A stretch of 64,000 nucleotides of DNA from Scalindua sp964344685 (GCA_964344685.1 CAYFOK010000006.1:62001-126000), one strand, 5' to 3'; shown: positions 35,611 to 45,517, counted from the first letter of the stretch. Notes: generated from the letters alone by a model not told the origin. Program-made: numbers and translations.

Positions 35611-36963
35611 TCAGGTACCTATCTCTTTCTTCATGGCTTTTGCAATATCATTTGCCATTTTTTGAATTTCTCTTTTATTTTCGCCTTCAATCATAATTCT
35701 GCATAGATTCTGTGTTCCCGAATACCGGACCAGGACTCTTCCTTTATTGCCTAACTTCAATTCTGCCCTCTTAATATCCTTATTTACTTTCAGCTTGTTA
35801 ATGCCTTTTTTCTCCTTCACTGCAACATTAACAAGCACCTGTGGCAGTGACTTCATGCATCCTGCCAGTTTACTAAGCCTTTCGCCTCTCTCTTTCATTA
35901 CTCTCAAAAGCTGCAAGGCAGATATTATGCCATCTCCTGTGGTTGTATAATCTGAGAATAATATATGTCCCGACTGCTCACCTCCTAAAACATATCCTTT
36001 TTTCCTCATCTCATCAACAACATATCTATCACCAACCTTTGTCTTAACAACTTTTATCCCTCTCTTTTCCATCGCAATATCAAAGCCTTTATTGGCCATG
36101 ATAGTTACAACGACATGGTTTTTTTTTAAAGTTCCATTCTCTTTCATCTCAATTGCACATATCGCAATAATGTGGTCACCATCAACGCTTCGCCCTTTTT
36201 CATCACATACAATTACTCTGTCAGCATCTCCATCCAACGCTATCCCAATATCTGCCTTTTCCTTTTTCACAACCTCCATCATCTTTTCTGGATGCATAGC
36301 ACCACAATCTAAATTTATGTTAAATCCATCCGGCTTATCGTTCAGTACAATAACCTCTGCTCCCAACTCACTGAATATATGCGGCGCGGTATTGTAAGCC
36401 GCACCATTAGCACAGTCCAAAACGATCTTTATCCCTTTCAGGCTCATACTTTTTACAGAAGCCTTTACAAATTCTATATATCTTCCTTTGGCATCATCAA
36501 TCCTGTGTGCTTTCCCAATCAAATCGCCCTTTACATGCTCAGTCTTAACCTCTTCTGATAAAATATATTTTTCAATCTCGTCCTCAACGTTATCTGGAAG
36601 TTTATATCCATCTTCACTAAAAATCTTTATTCCATTATCTTCAGCAGGATTATGTGAAGCGCTAAGTACAATTCCGGCATCTGCATTCAACGATTTGGTT
36701 AGATGTGCAATTGCGGGTGTTGGCATGGGACCGACGAGTAAAACGTCCGCGCCTGCCGAGGCAATACCTGAGGCTAAGGCGTTTTCGAGCATATAGCCGC
36801 TGAGCCTAGTATCTTTTCCTATGACAAATCCAGGCTTTTCCTTTCCACACATCTCTTTGAAAACATGGGCGACGGCCTTTCCAACATTCAACACCACTTC
36901 AGGAGTCATTGGGTAAACATTGGCAATACCTCTTATTCCGTCTGTTCCAAATAATTTTCTCAT
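35611..36963 (-). CDS. glmM: Phosphoglucosamine mutase
   Basis: A 450-residue alpha-D-phosphohexomutase converting glucosamine-6-phosphate to glucosamine-1-phosphate. It begins KLFGTDGIRGIANVYPMTPE; the phosphoserine loop is SASHNPAEDNGIKIF, the metal loop DGDADRVIVCDEKG, the sugar loop GGEQSGH and the phosphate loop VRYSGTQNLCRIMIEG. These are diagnostic of GlmM. The typical RxSGTxPxxR phosphate motif reads YSGTQNLCR, a small deviation. It precedes the GlmU-like gene, so the two give UDP-GlcNAc for peptidoglycan and lipid A. Confidence 0.93.
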   Translation of the reverse strand: MRKLFGTDGIRGIANVYPMTPEVVLNVGKAVAHVFKEMCGKEKPGFVIGKDTRLSGYMLENALASGIASAGADVLLVGPMPTPAIAHLTKSLNADAGIVLSASHNPAEDNGIKIFSEDGYKLPDNVEDEIEKYILSEEVKTEHVKGDLIGKAHRIDDAKGRYIEFVKASVKSMSLKGIKIVLDCANGAAYNTAPHIFSELGAEVIVLNDKPDGFNINLDCGAMHPEKMMEVVKKEKADIGIALDGDADRVIVCDEKGRSVDGDHIIAICAIEMKENGTLKKNHVVVTIMANKGFDIAMEKRGIKVVKTKVGDRYVVDEMRKKGYVLGGEQSGHILFSDYTTTGDGIISALQLLRVMKERGERLSKLAGCMKSLPQVLVNVAVKEKKGINKLKVNKDIKRAELKLGNKGRVLVRYSGTQNLCRIMIEGENKREIQKMANDIAKAMKKEIGT

Positions 36964-37144
36964 TTACATCTGCCTGTATTATAAAATAATGGATATTGTC
37001 GGTTTTGTAGACTAATTAATCTCATGTCTCTGCAACCTGTAATATGATATGAAAGTAAATATCTATGGGCAGTATGCCCGTTGATAAGAGACATCAAAGG
37101 CTGGATATCAAGAATGAATAACAAAGCAGAAAAGGCCGGAATCA

Positions 37145-37176
37145 AGAGGCACTTACTCCAGAAAGCAAGTGCCTCT
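37145..37176 (-). terminator. Perfect inverted repeat between HU and glmM
   Basis: A 10-base perfect stem (AGAGGCACTT and AAGTGCCTCT) with a 12-base loop, 114 bases downstream of the HU stop and 180 bases upstream of glmM. It probably ends the HU transcript, but there is no U-run on the 3' side of the minus-strand RNA, so it may instead be a processing or protein-binding site. Confidence 0.45.
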
Positions 37177-37289
37177 CAATTTAGCTTGTTAAGATTGAAA
37201 ACTATTCACAACTAAAATATTAAGTATACTCGAGGTTGCTACTTAATACACATTTAACTTACCTGTAGATTTACGACAAAACCAATGAC

Positions 37290-37559
37290 TTAAACCATAT
37301 CTTTAAATTTCTTACCTACCTTAAAGCCAACAGTTCTACTGGCTTTGACCTTAATTGTTTCTCCTGTTTGAGGATTTCTTGCCGTCCTGGCTTTTCTCTT
37401 CTTTACAGAAAAAGTTCCAAACCCTATAAGCTGAACACTTTTATCTTTCTTGACACCTTTAGTAATACCGCATAATACGGCACTTACCGCTCTCTCGCCT
37501 CCAGCTTTTGATGTCCCCAGCTCTTTTGCCACAGCCTCAACTAATTCCTGCTTATTCAT
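37290..37559 (-). CDS. HU family DNA-binding protein
   Basis: An 89-residue HU/IHF-type histone-like protein: MNKQELVEAVAKELGTSKAG, IGFGTFSVKKRKARTARNPQ and KASRTVGFKVGKKFKD. RNPQTGE is the tip of the DNA-binding arm. The frame is open from 37613, but GAGGGGG lies five bases before the ATG at 37559 and this is the family's usual start. It is a dimeric nucleoid protein. It lies downstream of fabZ. Confidence 0.93.
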   Translation of the reverse strand: MNKQELVEAVAKELGTSKAGGERAVSAVLCGITKGVKKDKSVQLIGFGTFSVKKRKARTARNPQTGETIKVKASRTVGFKVGKKFKDMV

Positions 37560-37622
37560 AAAAACCCCCTCTCTAAAAAGGAAAAAAAGCCAAAAAAAAA
37601 TATATAAAGCCAATAACCCCTG

Positions 37623-38096
37623 TTACATTGCCATACCAATTATTTGACCTTCAAATACTAGCTTTTCATTTGCTATCCCCTGAACGTCAAAGATAGCCCT
37701 TCTGTCTCTTAACTCTAAATTCTTAGCAATAATAATTAATTTATCACCGGGAAGCACTTTTCCTCGGAATTTAACCTTGTCTATACCGCCAAAACCAAAA
37801 AATTTCTCAGTTTGAATGGAACTTTTAAAATAATAGGTACACAGCTGTGCCGCTGCTTCAACCATTAATACACCAGGCATTAGAGGGTTGCCGGGAATAT
37901 GCCCACGCACCCAGAATTCATCCTCTTTTACATCCTTATATCCAATAATTATTTTGTTTTCAGGATCAAACTTAAGTATTCCACTTAACTGTTCCATCTC
38001 ATAACGATGGGGAACCAAAAGTCTGAGACGATCTATATCAGCCTCTATTTTATTTAAATCAATTGTATTTATATCTACGAGGGGTTTCTGCGGCAT
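37623..38096 (-). CDS. fabZ: 3-hydroxyacyl-ACP dehydratase FabZ
   Basis: A 157-residue hotdog enzyme that dehydrates 3-hydroxyacyl-ACP in type II fatty acid synthesis. The catalytic His lies in VRGHIPGNPLMPGVLMVEAA, which also carries the active-site Glu, and GGIDKVKFRGKVLPGDKL follows. RLLVPHRYEMEQL is the usual N-terminal block. It has about 15 extra N-terminal residues compared with E. coli FabZ. No other fab gene is near; it lies upstream of HU. Confidence 0.92.
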   Translation of the reverse strand: MPQKPLVDINTIDLNKIEADIDRLRLLVPHRYEMEQLSGILKFDPENKIIIGYKDVKEDEFWVRGHIPGNPLMPGVLMVEAAAQLCTYYFKSSIQTEKFFGFGGIDKVKFRGKVLPGDKLIIIAKNLELRDRRAIFDVQGIANEKLVFEGQIIGMAM

Positions 38097-38189
38097 TGCA
38101 AAATACTATTCTTAAGATATATTTTTGTCAATAAAAAATTATAAATAAAAAGCCTGCTTGTATTGATGATGTCTAAATTCTAAGAGATT

Positions 38190-38267
<78 letters not shown>

Positions 38268-38441
38268 CAAAGAAATGCATACTGCTATAGACTTTTTATA
38301 AACTGTACCATAGCAGAGCGCAATAGTATACATTATATATTCTATAGATCAAGACGTTAATTTGCACACGTAAGCATGTATAGAGGTAGAAATGAAAAAG
38401 CACACACACTTTTTATAAAACACTGCATCTCAACAGCTCCT

Positions 38442-38798
38442 TTATCTAGCCCTCTTCATTACTTTCTTTTTTATATGTTCAACCTTCTGGCCAAAGTTGC
38501 TTCTGCCATGTTGGACCAATAATTTGTCATACTTATAACTCCTTGCGGAAGCCAAACCCAAACCATCACCCTGCACACCGTACTCATACACCATGATTAC
38601 CTCCTGCCTTGTATCAACCAGATAAAAAGGCTCTCTATTGTTTTGTTGACTGCCTACCACTGCAAATACATGCCTTGCACCTGCACCACCATCGCCCTGG
38701 GCAACTACGTAATCAGGTGAGGTTTTAAAAAGTACAAGAATAAGTAATACGATAACTACTCCCAGCAGGATCGAATTTAATCCGTATTTCTTAAGCAT
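38442..38798 (-). CDS. Small membrane-anchored hypothetical protein
   Basis: A 118-residue protein with one N-terminal helix (SILLGVVIVLLILVLF) and a Gly-rich then basic C-terminus ending VEHIKKKVMKRAR. GGAGG lies eight bases before the ATG at 38798, which is preferred over a TTG at 38813. No family was recognised. It lies 48 bases after the secretin gene on the same strand, so it probably belongs to the pilus/secretion operon. Confidence 0.65.
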   Translation of the reverse strand: MLKKYGLNSILLGVVIVLLILVLFKTSPDYVVAQGDGGAGARHVFAVVGSQQNNREPFYLVDTRQEVIMVYEYGVQGDGLGLASARSYKYDKLLVQHGRSNFGQKVEHIKKKVMKRAR

Positions 38799-38861
38799 TT
38801 TCACTACCTCCAAAATTTATGTTCATATTTTAGATGTTTTTCGAAAAATAGAAAATAGATT

Positions 38862-40991
38862 TTACGGCCTAAACGTTGGAATTCGAATTTCTGCGTTTCT
38901 CTTTCCCTTTGTAAAGGCACGGCCCTCTTCTTCTTCCCTTACCAGGATGGTAGGCTTTATGAGTATAATTAGATTGTCTGCAAGCTTAATATCCCTGTCA
39001 ACGACATCACTGGAAAACAGTCTTTTTACAATAGGGATCTTGGAAAGCACCGGGACACCTTTTGCGGTCTTAGTTAATGAGCTTTTGCCTAAACCCCCAA
39101 TCATAAGAATGCCTTTGTCGGGAACACAAACTGTAACCGATAATTCCTGTTTAGTGGTTTGTGGGCGTTGTATTATATTAGTATTGGACTCAGTAGTTCC
39201 ACCTCCTGATGTGCTGGCACCACCGGTTATAAAATTAGTACTTACAAGTTCTACATCGGTTATTATAGGATGAACCTCAAGGTAGACATATTTTCGGTCA
39301 GCACTTACAACAGGCCTCACATTAAATGTGGTACCTTCGTCTATTTCGGACATCACCGGTTGGGGTGTCTGGCTCACAATTGTATAGCTTGATATATAAC
39401 TTTCAGTCGTAACAACTTTAATAGATCCCCTCTGAGTGTTTGACAGAGTTATCTTAGGTGCTGTTACTGTCTCCGCCTCATCACTCTCCTGCACCGCCTT
39501 TAAAAACCCTTCAATGAATAAGCCACCAAATATCTGGTAAGTAAGATTTAAACCTGATGTCGCCCCCAAAGCATTAGTTGATCCTGTATTGATAAAAGTA
39601 TCACCAGTGGCAGTAAAGATACCTCCTCGCTGGGCATCTTCAGTTCCCCTAAGGTCTAATGTATTTAAATTATGCCCGTAGGCCTCAAGGAAATTATCAG
39701 AGACGGCAATAAAACGCGCCTCAATCGTTATCTGAAGATCTGCAGAAGACCTCAAGGCAGCCAGAAGACCTTCTACACCTTTGTGTACATCCTGTGTATG
39801 AGTAACTACGATATCGCCCAGCATCCCCTCTCGTGCCGCTATCATACCTTTGCCTCCGTTTACAGACCATGATGTCGGCTCTATTGTATTGGTTATCAAA
39901 TTAATAATCTCTTTTACCCTGTCAAATGTATCCCCTATTGCAGTTGTTCTTTCCTCTTCAGTTTCGATAATCTGGCCTGCTGACTGCGTAGTCAGGTCTG
40001 GCTGTCTGTCTTCCAGATTTATGAGCAGATCGCGGACGTCGTAAACTCTCAATTCTAAAAACTCAGAAGTAATATGCACTATATTGTCCTCCACAATATA
40101 GTTTAAATCTTTTGGCAAGATGTAATCCAAAACCACAGAAATAGGCACATCATGAAGCTTTATATCAACATTTATTTCTGGAGCATCTTTGTCTAAATAG
40201 AAATTCATCTTCGACTTTTCCTGGAGAAATGAAATTACATCACGAAGAGGAGTGTTTACAAACTCAATTGACAGCCTCTCATTTAATTTCATTTGCATTT
40301 CCTGAGAAATTGACTTCTGTAGCGGTGATGGCGATACTTTCAGTCTTTCGGTATGCTTTAGGTTCTCTTTCAGCCTTTTTTCCGGATCTTCTTTCTGTGC
40401 CCTATCCTTGATATCTCCCCACTCATCCTCTGTAGTAAACTTCATTAAATCATTATAAGGTATAGCTTTTTCCTTCAGGTTTTCAAAATATTTATTACGT
40501 TCCCGTGTATTTAACTGTTCTATTTTTGCAACTGTCCTTGCGTGTTTGATATCCTCCAGAAGGACTTGAGCATTTTCCTTTAAGGCGAGGGCGGTTCCAT
40601 CATAAGGCCTCTCCCTCAAAATCGCATTGCTTATCTTGATGGCGTCTTCGTATCGCCTCTCCTTTGTCGCTCGCCTTGCATCTTGAATCAGTTTTTTCCG
40701 CATTTTATCAGAAATTGCAACAGGTTTAGTTTCTACCTGTTTTTTAGATACCATTCTTTCACCGCTTCTTCTAATGTCCCTCTTTTTTGGTAGATCAGAA
40801 GGGTATATATTCGTCTTCTTTACTGTTTTTCTACTTGCCTCATCCTTGTAGGAATCTGATTGCGACTTATTGGATAAAGGCTTTTCGCTTTTTACACTGC
40901 TCGATTGATTTGATGTCGTCAGGCAAGCGCTTATCATGAGGAGTAAACATATTGCTATTACTGCGGGAATATTTCTTTGAATGATTTTCAT
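38862..40991 (-). CDS. PilQ/GspD-type secretin lipoprotein
   Basis: A 709-residue outer-membrane secretin starting at the ATG at 40991 (a TTG lies at 41003). The signal peptide ends LLLMISACLTTSN with a lipobox Cys. Residues about 105-160 contain a TPR-like helix pair. An STN/N0-like domain (IEFVNTPLRDVISFLQEKSK, VDIKLHDVPISVVLDYIL) follows, then a secretin core with TLSNTQRGSIKVVTTESYIS, TFNVRPVVSADRKYVYLEVH and CVPDKGILMIGGLGKS. It would form the multimeric exit pore for a type IV pilus or type II secretion system. It is the fourth member of the operon that begins with miaA and PilM. Confidence 0.88.
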   Translation of the reverse strand: MKIIQRNIPAVIAICLLLMISACLTTSNQSSSVKSEKPLSNKSQSDSYKDEASRKTVKKTNIYPSDLPKKRDIRRSGERMVSKKQVETKPVAISDKMRKKLIQDARRATKERRYEDAIKISNAILRERPYDGTALALKENAQVLLEDIKHARTVAKIEQLNTRERNKYFENLKEKAIPYNDLMKFTTEDEWGDIKDRAQKEDPEKRLKENLKHTERLKVSPSPLQKSISQEMQMKLNERLSIEFVNTPLRDVISFLQEKSKMNFYLDKDAPEINVDIKLHDVPISVVLDYILPKDLNYIVEDNIVHITSEFLELRVYDVRDLLINLEDRQPDLTTQSAGQIIETEEERTTAIGDTFDRVKEIINLITNTIEPTSWSVNGGKGMIAAREGMLGDIVVTHTQDVHKGVEGLLAALRSSADLQITIEARFIAVSDNFLEAYGHNLNTLDLRGTEDAQRGGIFTATGDTFINTGSTNALGATSGLNLTYQIFGGLFIEGFLKAVQESDEAETVTAPKITLSNTQRGSIKVVTTESYISSYTIVSQTPQPVMSEIDEGTTFNVRPVVSADRKYVYLEVHPIITDVELVSTNFITGGASTSGGGTTESNTNIIQRPQTTKQELSVTVCVPDKGILMIGGLGKSSLTKTAKGVPVLSKIPIVKRLFSSDVVDRDIKLADNLIILIKPTILVREEEEGRAFTKGKRNAEIRIPTFRP

Positions 40992-41019
40992 ATCATTACA
41001 CAAACTAAATTTGTTCGGT

Positions 41020-41955
41020 TCAGTATCCGCCTTCCGCTTCTTCTAAAATCGACCTTAAAGTTTCTACATTTTTTTCAAGCGGTTTTATTGCTTTTTTTAC
41101 AGTTTCCTGCTGCTGTTTTGTCAAACCCTCTACTGCTTCATCTACTATTGATTCTGTGGGTTCAGTCTGATCTTCCGTATCTTCACTGTTTACTTGTAAT
41201 GTCTCCTCATCTGTTCTGGAAATGTTTTCATAGTCTTTCAGCCATAATTCATTAATATTGCCGTGCTCATCTTTATACTTAATCTTAGAAGTCATCTTCA
41301 AATATGTCTCACCAGGGACTATCCTGGCACCGGCAAATTCTCCCGCTTCGTTCAAATCAACAACCTTTTTATTTAATGTTACTGGTTTTTGTGCATTATA
41401 GACAATCTCTTGTAGTACATAGTCTGTCGTAAAATCAAGTGTTTTTCCACCTATTACTTTTTTGTCGCCTATTTTATCGCCTATTTTTGTCGCGAATCCC
41501 TGTTCATGCCACTGTCCGTCTATCTCTTTTTTTACATTTATATAGGCAAGCCCATCAACCAAACCTTTAAAAATAATTTCTGTATCATCGGTTATTTCAC
41601 CTTCTTCATATTGAACTATCACTTCTTCTGTCTCTTCTGCTTTTACGGCCCAGAGCTTTGCCGACCCGGCGAAGACTGTTGCCCGTTTAATTTGACTTGC
41701 CCAGGAAGAATCATCAGTTTTATTTACTAAGTTTGATTTGTATATTTTTTGTTCTGTTTTTTTTGGACCTGCATGTTTTATGATAGCTCCTACAGCATTA
41801 ACATCACTGGAAACCCTTAACTGCAACTTCCCGTTGTTATATGGAGAAAGGAAGAGGATACAAACGACATTATATAAACAATAGAACAAAATCAAAGACA
41901 AAACTGTTCTAAACGCATAGCTATATATTTTCTCTTTTTGTACCGTCTGCATCAT
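41020..41955 (-). CDS. Pilus-operon membrane protein of unknown function
   Basis: A 311-residue protein with one N-terminal membrane helix (TVLSLILFYCLYNVVCILFL) and an extracytoplasmic domain. The last 65 residues are acidic and likely to form a coiled coil (EQQETVKKAIKPLEKNVETL-type helix). It occupies the place of PilP or of Amuc_1099 in related clusters, between the PilO-like protein and the secretin; that position suggests a link from inner membrane to secretin. Sequence alone does not assign a family. Confidence 0.6.
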   Translation of the reverse strand: MMQTVQKEKIYSYAFRTVLSLILFYCLYNVVCILFLSPYNNGKLQLRVSSDVNAVGAIIKHAGPKKTEQKIYKSNLVNKTDDSSWASQIKRATVFAGSAKLWAVKAEETEEVIVQYEEGEITDDTEIIFKGLVDGLAYINVKKEIDGQWHEQGFATKIGDKIGDKKVIGGKTLDFTTDYVLQEIVYNAQKPVTLNKKVVDLNEAGEFAGARIVPGETYLKMTSKIKYKDEHGNINELWLKDYENISRTDEETLQVNSEDTEDQTEPTESIVDEAVEGLTKQQQETVKKAIKPLEKNVETLRSILEEAEGGY

Positions 41956-42021
41956 TAATTGCCTGCCTTAAACACTGTAATAAACCTTATTCTGTTATTA
42001 ATTGCCCATACCCTCTTTTTA

Positions 42022-42882
42022 TTATATCTTAAAATCCAGGACATATGCATTGATTGCAACATCCACTATGGAAGAAGGCCGAAGCTTTCTATTCTGTACG
42101 GACTGATCAAATTCAAATGATTTCCCCGCTCCTTCCGGCACTCGGAATCTATTCAGCCTCCCGCCAATATTAATTGTATTTATCTCAAGAGGCAACTTTG
42201 ATTTTAAAAGTTCATTAATAAAAAAAAGCAGGCTTTCAACTTCCATACTTACCTTTATAGTGAATGGAATAATATCATACAAATTCATATTCGCATTGGT
42301 AGAAAATGCACTATTCATATCAAAGTTAATACCTTTAAGAGAATCAACCTTTAGTTCCTGCTTCAATATAATATTTACTAATTCTTCCGTAATCCAAAAT
42401 CTTTTCTGCTCCGGAACAATTTCTTCCCATGTAGGAATTTTAAGTTCCCATTGTTTAAATGGAAGTGCATTTTGGCCTAAGAAAATCTCACACTCTTTTA
42501 TCCTTTCCAGAAGAATATTTATTTCCTCGATATACCTGTTTCCCCATAAAGCCTCATCCTTAATCTCTTCCCCGCTGGCAGATACAAAAATCTTTTCGAA
42601 TTGGCTATCCCGTTCCTTATAAAATAGCTCATATTCACGCTGAACCTTCTTGATCGCTTCCAGCTTAGCCTTTTCAGCTTTTATCCATTTTTCATTATGA
42701 ATTTTATACCCCTTACCTCCATATCTTTCTAATCTCGTCAGCAATCTTTCAAGGTTCTCCATCTTCTTAACATTTCTTGACCGAAATGGGCTTACAACAC
42801 AAAAATAAAAAGCAATTACAAAAATCACTCCCCCCACTAAAGAGATTAAGAACCTGTTTTTTTTGATATCCGAGATGTTCAT
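42022..42882 (-). CDS. PilO/GspM-like pilus alignment protein (Amuc_1100-like)
   Basis: A 286-residue protein with a single N-terminal helix (FLISLVGGVIFVIAFYFCVV), then a coiled coil (KKMENLERLLTRLERYGGKG) and a C-terminal alpha/beta domain (PFTIKVSMEVESLLFFINEL, LEINTINIGGRLNRF). This layout is that of PilO/GspM and of the Akkermansia Amuc_1100 family. It probably forms part of the inner-membrane alignment subcomplex. It lies between the PilM-like protein and the unknown membrane protein. Confidence 0.7.
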   Translation of the reverse strand: MNISDIKKNRFLISLVGGVIFVIAFYFCVVSPFRSRNVKKMENLERLLTRLERYGGKGYKIHNEKWIKAEKAKLEAIKKVQREYELFYKERDSQFEKIFVSASGEEIKDEALWGNRYIEEINILLERIKECEIFLGQNALPFKQWELKIPTWEEIVPEQKRFWITEELVNIILKQELKVDSLKGINFDMNSAFSTNANMNLYDIIPFTIKVSMEVESLLFFINELLKSKLPLEINTINIGGRLNRFRVPEGAGKSFEFDQSVQNRKLRPSSIVDVAINAYVLDFKI

Positions 42883-42926
42883 TCAGCTATCCATTCTCTC
42901 GATTTTGAAAAGTTTTTCAGAATGCA

Positions 42927-44597
42927 CTAATTCAACGAATCTACTATACATTGTAATTCAAAGCTTATTGGTGTGCCCTCCATAACATCATCCATATCTT
43001 TATTATCCGGAACTGCGACATGGTACACTGAGCCCTGCACTAATCGTACATCACAAAATGCAGGTATTTTTTTATCAGATAAAGTTAAATTTGCTATGGG
43101 GGTTTTGACTTTTTGCTCTATATACGATACCTCCTGAGCGTAACTTTCACCCTTAATTCTTATAATCAGCGCCTCCCTGGACGTATCAATAGTTTTAGAT
43201 GCCGTTGTTTCTTTTTTCCCAAAAAAATCTTTACTGCTTGTCCTCTCCTTTTTACCCGCCTCAGGAATGCCCCATTGGGATTCTATGCTTAACAAATACA
43301 CATTTTCAGGAACTATATTGATAATTTTATTAATGACCTCTATCCAAAAGCGTCCCTGGCCGCCCATTGACTCCCACAAATGTAAATTCTCTTCCTCTGC
43401 TTTAACCTTTTTCTCTATACCCTTAAACGCCCTTTCCAGCCTGTTCATTTCGTTTAGTGTTCTGGTTACGGTATCCACATTATTTGAAAGAGGTTTCCAT
43501 AATAAATAATCCTTAATACTCTGTGTAAAAAATCCCATAAAAATTGTAAATGCAATAATGCTGGCAAAAAGCTTCTGCTTTGAAACCTGCTTCTCTTTAA
43601 CATAATCAAGCGGAAGCAGATTTATCTTAATCTCACCCAGATTTAAGCCTTGCAGCGCAAGTCCCAATGCTGTTTCAAAGCCATAAATATTTTTTTTGGC
43701 TATCGCAGGATGTTCGAAATTTTCTACCATCCTGATATTATCTAACAGGTTCAGAAACTGAACTTTGCTTTCCAGATTTTCATCAACAAATTTAATCTTA
43801 TTATCATCTTCAAATACGTCACCCATTAAGTATAAAATTTCCGGCTTGGTACCCTTTGAAACAGAGACATAATATCCTATGGATCTCTGTATTTCCCGTA
43901 TAAGGACCATATTTACCTCTGAAATAGGAATGCTTCTATTCCAGTATTTTGATCTACCTACCACAATAAAATCCGTATTTCCCTGCTCAACGTTGATAAC
44001 AATGGCATCTTCGTTTGAATCCGAACTCAAGTGAACCAGATTATAAATCGCGATAGGTGTAATTTGAATAGCATCCAGGTTAACCCTTATTGGCTCCAGG
44101 CCAGGCAAAAGACTGTATATATTTTCCTTTTTTGTGGCGAATAACCCGATTTTAACACCCTCATTTGCTGTTCTCTTGTCATCAAACCGTTGATAGTCCC
44201 ACACAATCTCATCAGGCTCGAAAGGAACCTGCTTACGCAATTCAAATTTTAACACGTCGCCAATACGGCTCTGTTTAATTGGCGGCAGGGTAAAAAACCT
44301 TGAGAGAATCATTTTCCCGGAAAGAGATACAATGATTTTGTCGGACTTTTTTATTAAATTCCGTTCTTTAAAAACATCTATTGCATTTTCAATAAGCTCC
44401 TGCTTTTTGAGTGCCGCTTCATAACCCTGTAACGGATAATCAATCCTGTCAATCGCCTCCACAATTAATTTCCCATCGTGGAAGCTTGCCCTCACGGCTT
44501 TTATACCGGCATCACCGATCTCCAGCCCCCAGGCGGTTTTATTTCCTGAAAGTCCAACGGAATTAAACCCTTTTTTGTAAATTTCTCTTAAACTCAT
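42927..44597 (-). CDS. PilM-like actin-fold protein with fused PilN-like C-terminus
   Basis: A 556-residue protein. The first 330 residues are a PilM/GspL-type actin-like domain: AWGLEIGDAGIKAVRASF, IIVSLSGKMILSRFFTLPPI, FELRKQVPFEPDEIVWDYQR and AIVINVEQGNTDFIVVGR. A helix at about 345-362 (LFASIIAFTIFMGFFTQ) is followed by a coiled coil and an extracytoplasmic domain, which is the PilN or GspL layout. PilM and PilN functions therefore appear joined in one chain. Its start overlaps the miaA stop by four bases. Confidence 0.8.
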   Translation of the reverse strand: MSLREIYKKGFNSVGLSGNKTAWGLEIGDAGIKAVRASFHDGKLIVEAIDRIDYPLQGYEAALKKQELIENAIDVFKERNLIKKSDKIIVSLSGKMILSRFFTLPPIKQSRIGDVLKFELRKQVPFEPDEIVWDYQRFDDKRTANEGVKIGLFATKKENIYSLLPGLEPIRVNLDAIQITPIAIYNLVHLSSDSNEDAIVINVEQGNTDFIVVGRSKYWNRSIPISEVNMVLIREIQRSIGYYVSVSKGTKPEILYLMGDVFEDDNKIKFVDENLESKVQFLNLLDNIRMVENFEHPAIAKKNIYGFETALGLALQGLNLGEIKINLLPLDYVKEKQVSKQKLFASIIAFTIFMGFFTQSIKDYLLWKPLSNNVDTVTRTLNEMNRLERAFKGIEKKVKAEEENLHLWESMGGQGRFWIEVINKIINIVPENVYLLSIESQWGIPEAGKKERTSSKDFFGKKETTASKTIDTSREALIIRIKGESYAQEVSYIEQKVKTPIANLTLSDKKIPAFCDVRLVQGSVYHVAVPDNKDMDDVMEGTPISFELQCIVDSLN

Positions 44598-45517
44598 TTT
44601 ATTAAAGTAATAATTTTCTCAGCTATTGATTCCGGCCCTGCATGCTCCTCTGCCTCCAGCCATTCCATTTCAGGAAAACCTCTAAACCACGTCATCTGCC
44701 TTTTGGCAAACCTGCGCGTGTTCAACTTTACCATCTCTATCGCACCGTCCAATGTAAGCTTGCCATCTAGATATTGAATAACCTCTTTGTAGCCCAGCGC
44801 CTGCCTGGCCTGTTTGCTTAAACCTCCCGGGTTCTCCAGCAGAGACCGAACCTCGTCAATAAGACCTTTATCAAACATTGTCTCAACCCGGTCATTAATC
44901 CTCCGGTAAATATCTTCCCTCTCTCTTGATATACACATAATCTTAAACTGATATTGCTTTCTTGCCAGTCTATATTCCTCCTGTAGCATTGTAACAGGTT
45001 TGCCTGTTATCCTGTATACCTCTATGGCACGTATGATGCGCCTTAGATTGTTCGGATGCAATTCCTCCGCTTTAACAGGGTCTACCTTCTGCAAAATATC
45101 GTGAACGTGCTGATTACCCTTCTCTTCCGCCAGCTTTTCCAGCTCTCTACGGATATTCCAATCCGCTTCAGGACCGTTGAAAATACCGTCAACAAGACCT
45201 TTTATATAGAGAGGGCTGCCGCCGACAATGAGAAACTTTCGTTCTTTACTACCGGCATCGTTTATCAGTGTCTCAACAGCATCAACATACTTACCGACAC
45301 TATAACTCTCCCACGGATCAATAATATCGATAAAATGGTGCGGAACACGCTCCCGCATGGCGGGAGGCGGTTTTGCCGTACCTATATCCATCCCCCGGTA
45401 AAAAAGCATTGAATCAGCGGAGATAATCTCGCCTTTAATATTCTGTGCAACAGTAAATCCAATTTCTGTTTTATCGCAGGCCGTCGGCCCGGTAAGTACC
45501 CGTAAGGTATGATGCAT
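44594..45517 (-). CDS. miaA: tRNA dimethylallyltransferase MiaA
   Basis: A 307-residue enzyme adding a dimethylallyl group to A37 of tRNAs reading UNN codons. It has IISADSMLFYRGMDIGTAKP with the catalytic Asp, HHFIDIIDPWESYSVGKY, LIVGGSPLYIKGLVDGI, NLRRIIRAIEVYRITGKP and the late LGYKEVIQYLDG. The P-loop reads GPTACDKTE where the family has GPTASGKT; the usual Gly before the Lys is Asp. Everything else is typical. It is the first gene of the pilus-type operon and overlaps the PilM-like gene. Confidence 0.93.
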   Translation of the reverse strand: MHHTLRVLTGPTACDKTEIGFTVAQNIKGEIISADSMLFYRGMDIGTAKPPPAMRERVPHHFIDIIDPWESYSVGKYVDAVETLINDAGSKERKFLIVGGSPLYIKGLVDGIFNGPEADWNIRRELEKLAEEKGNQHVHDILQKVDPVKAEELHPNNLRRIIRAIEVYRITGKPVTMLQEEYRLARKQYQFKIMCISREREDIYRRINDRVETMFDKGLIDEVRSLLENPGGLSKQARQALGYKEVIQYLDGKLTLDGAIEMVKLNTRRFAKRQMTWFRGFPEMEWLEAEEHAGPESIAEKIITLIK

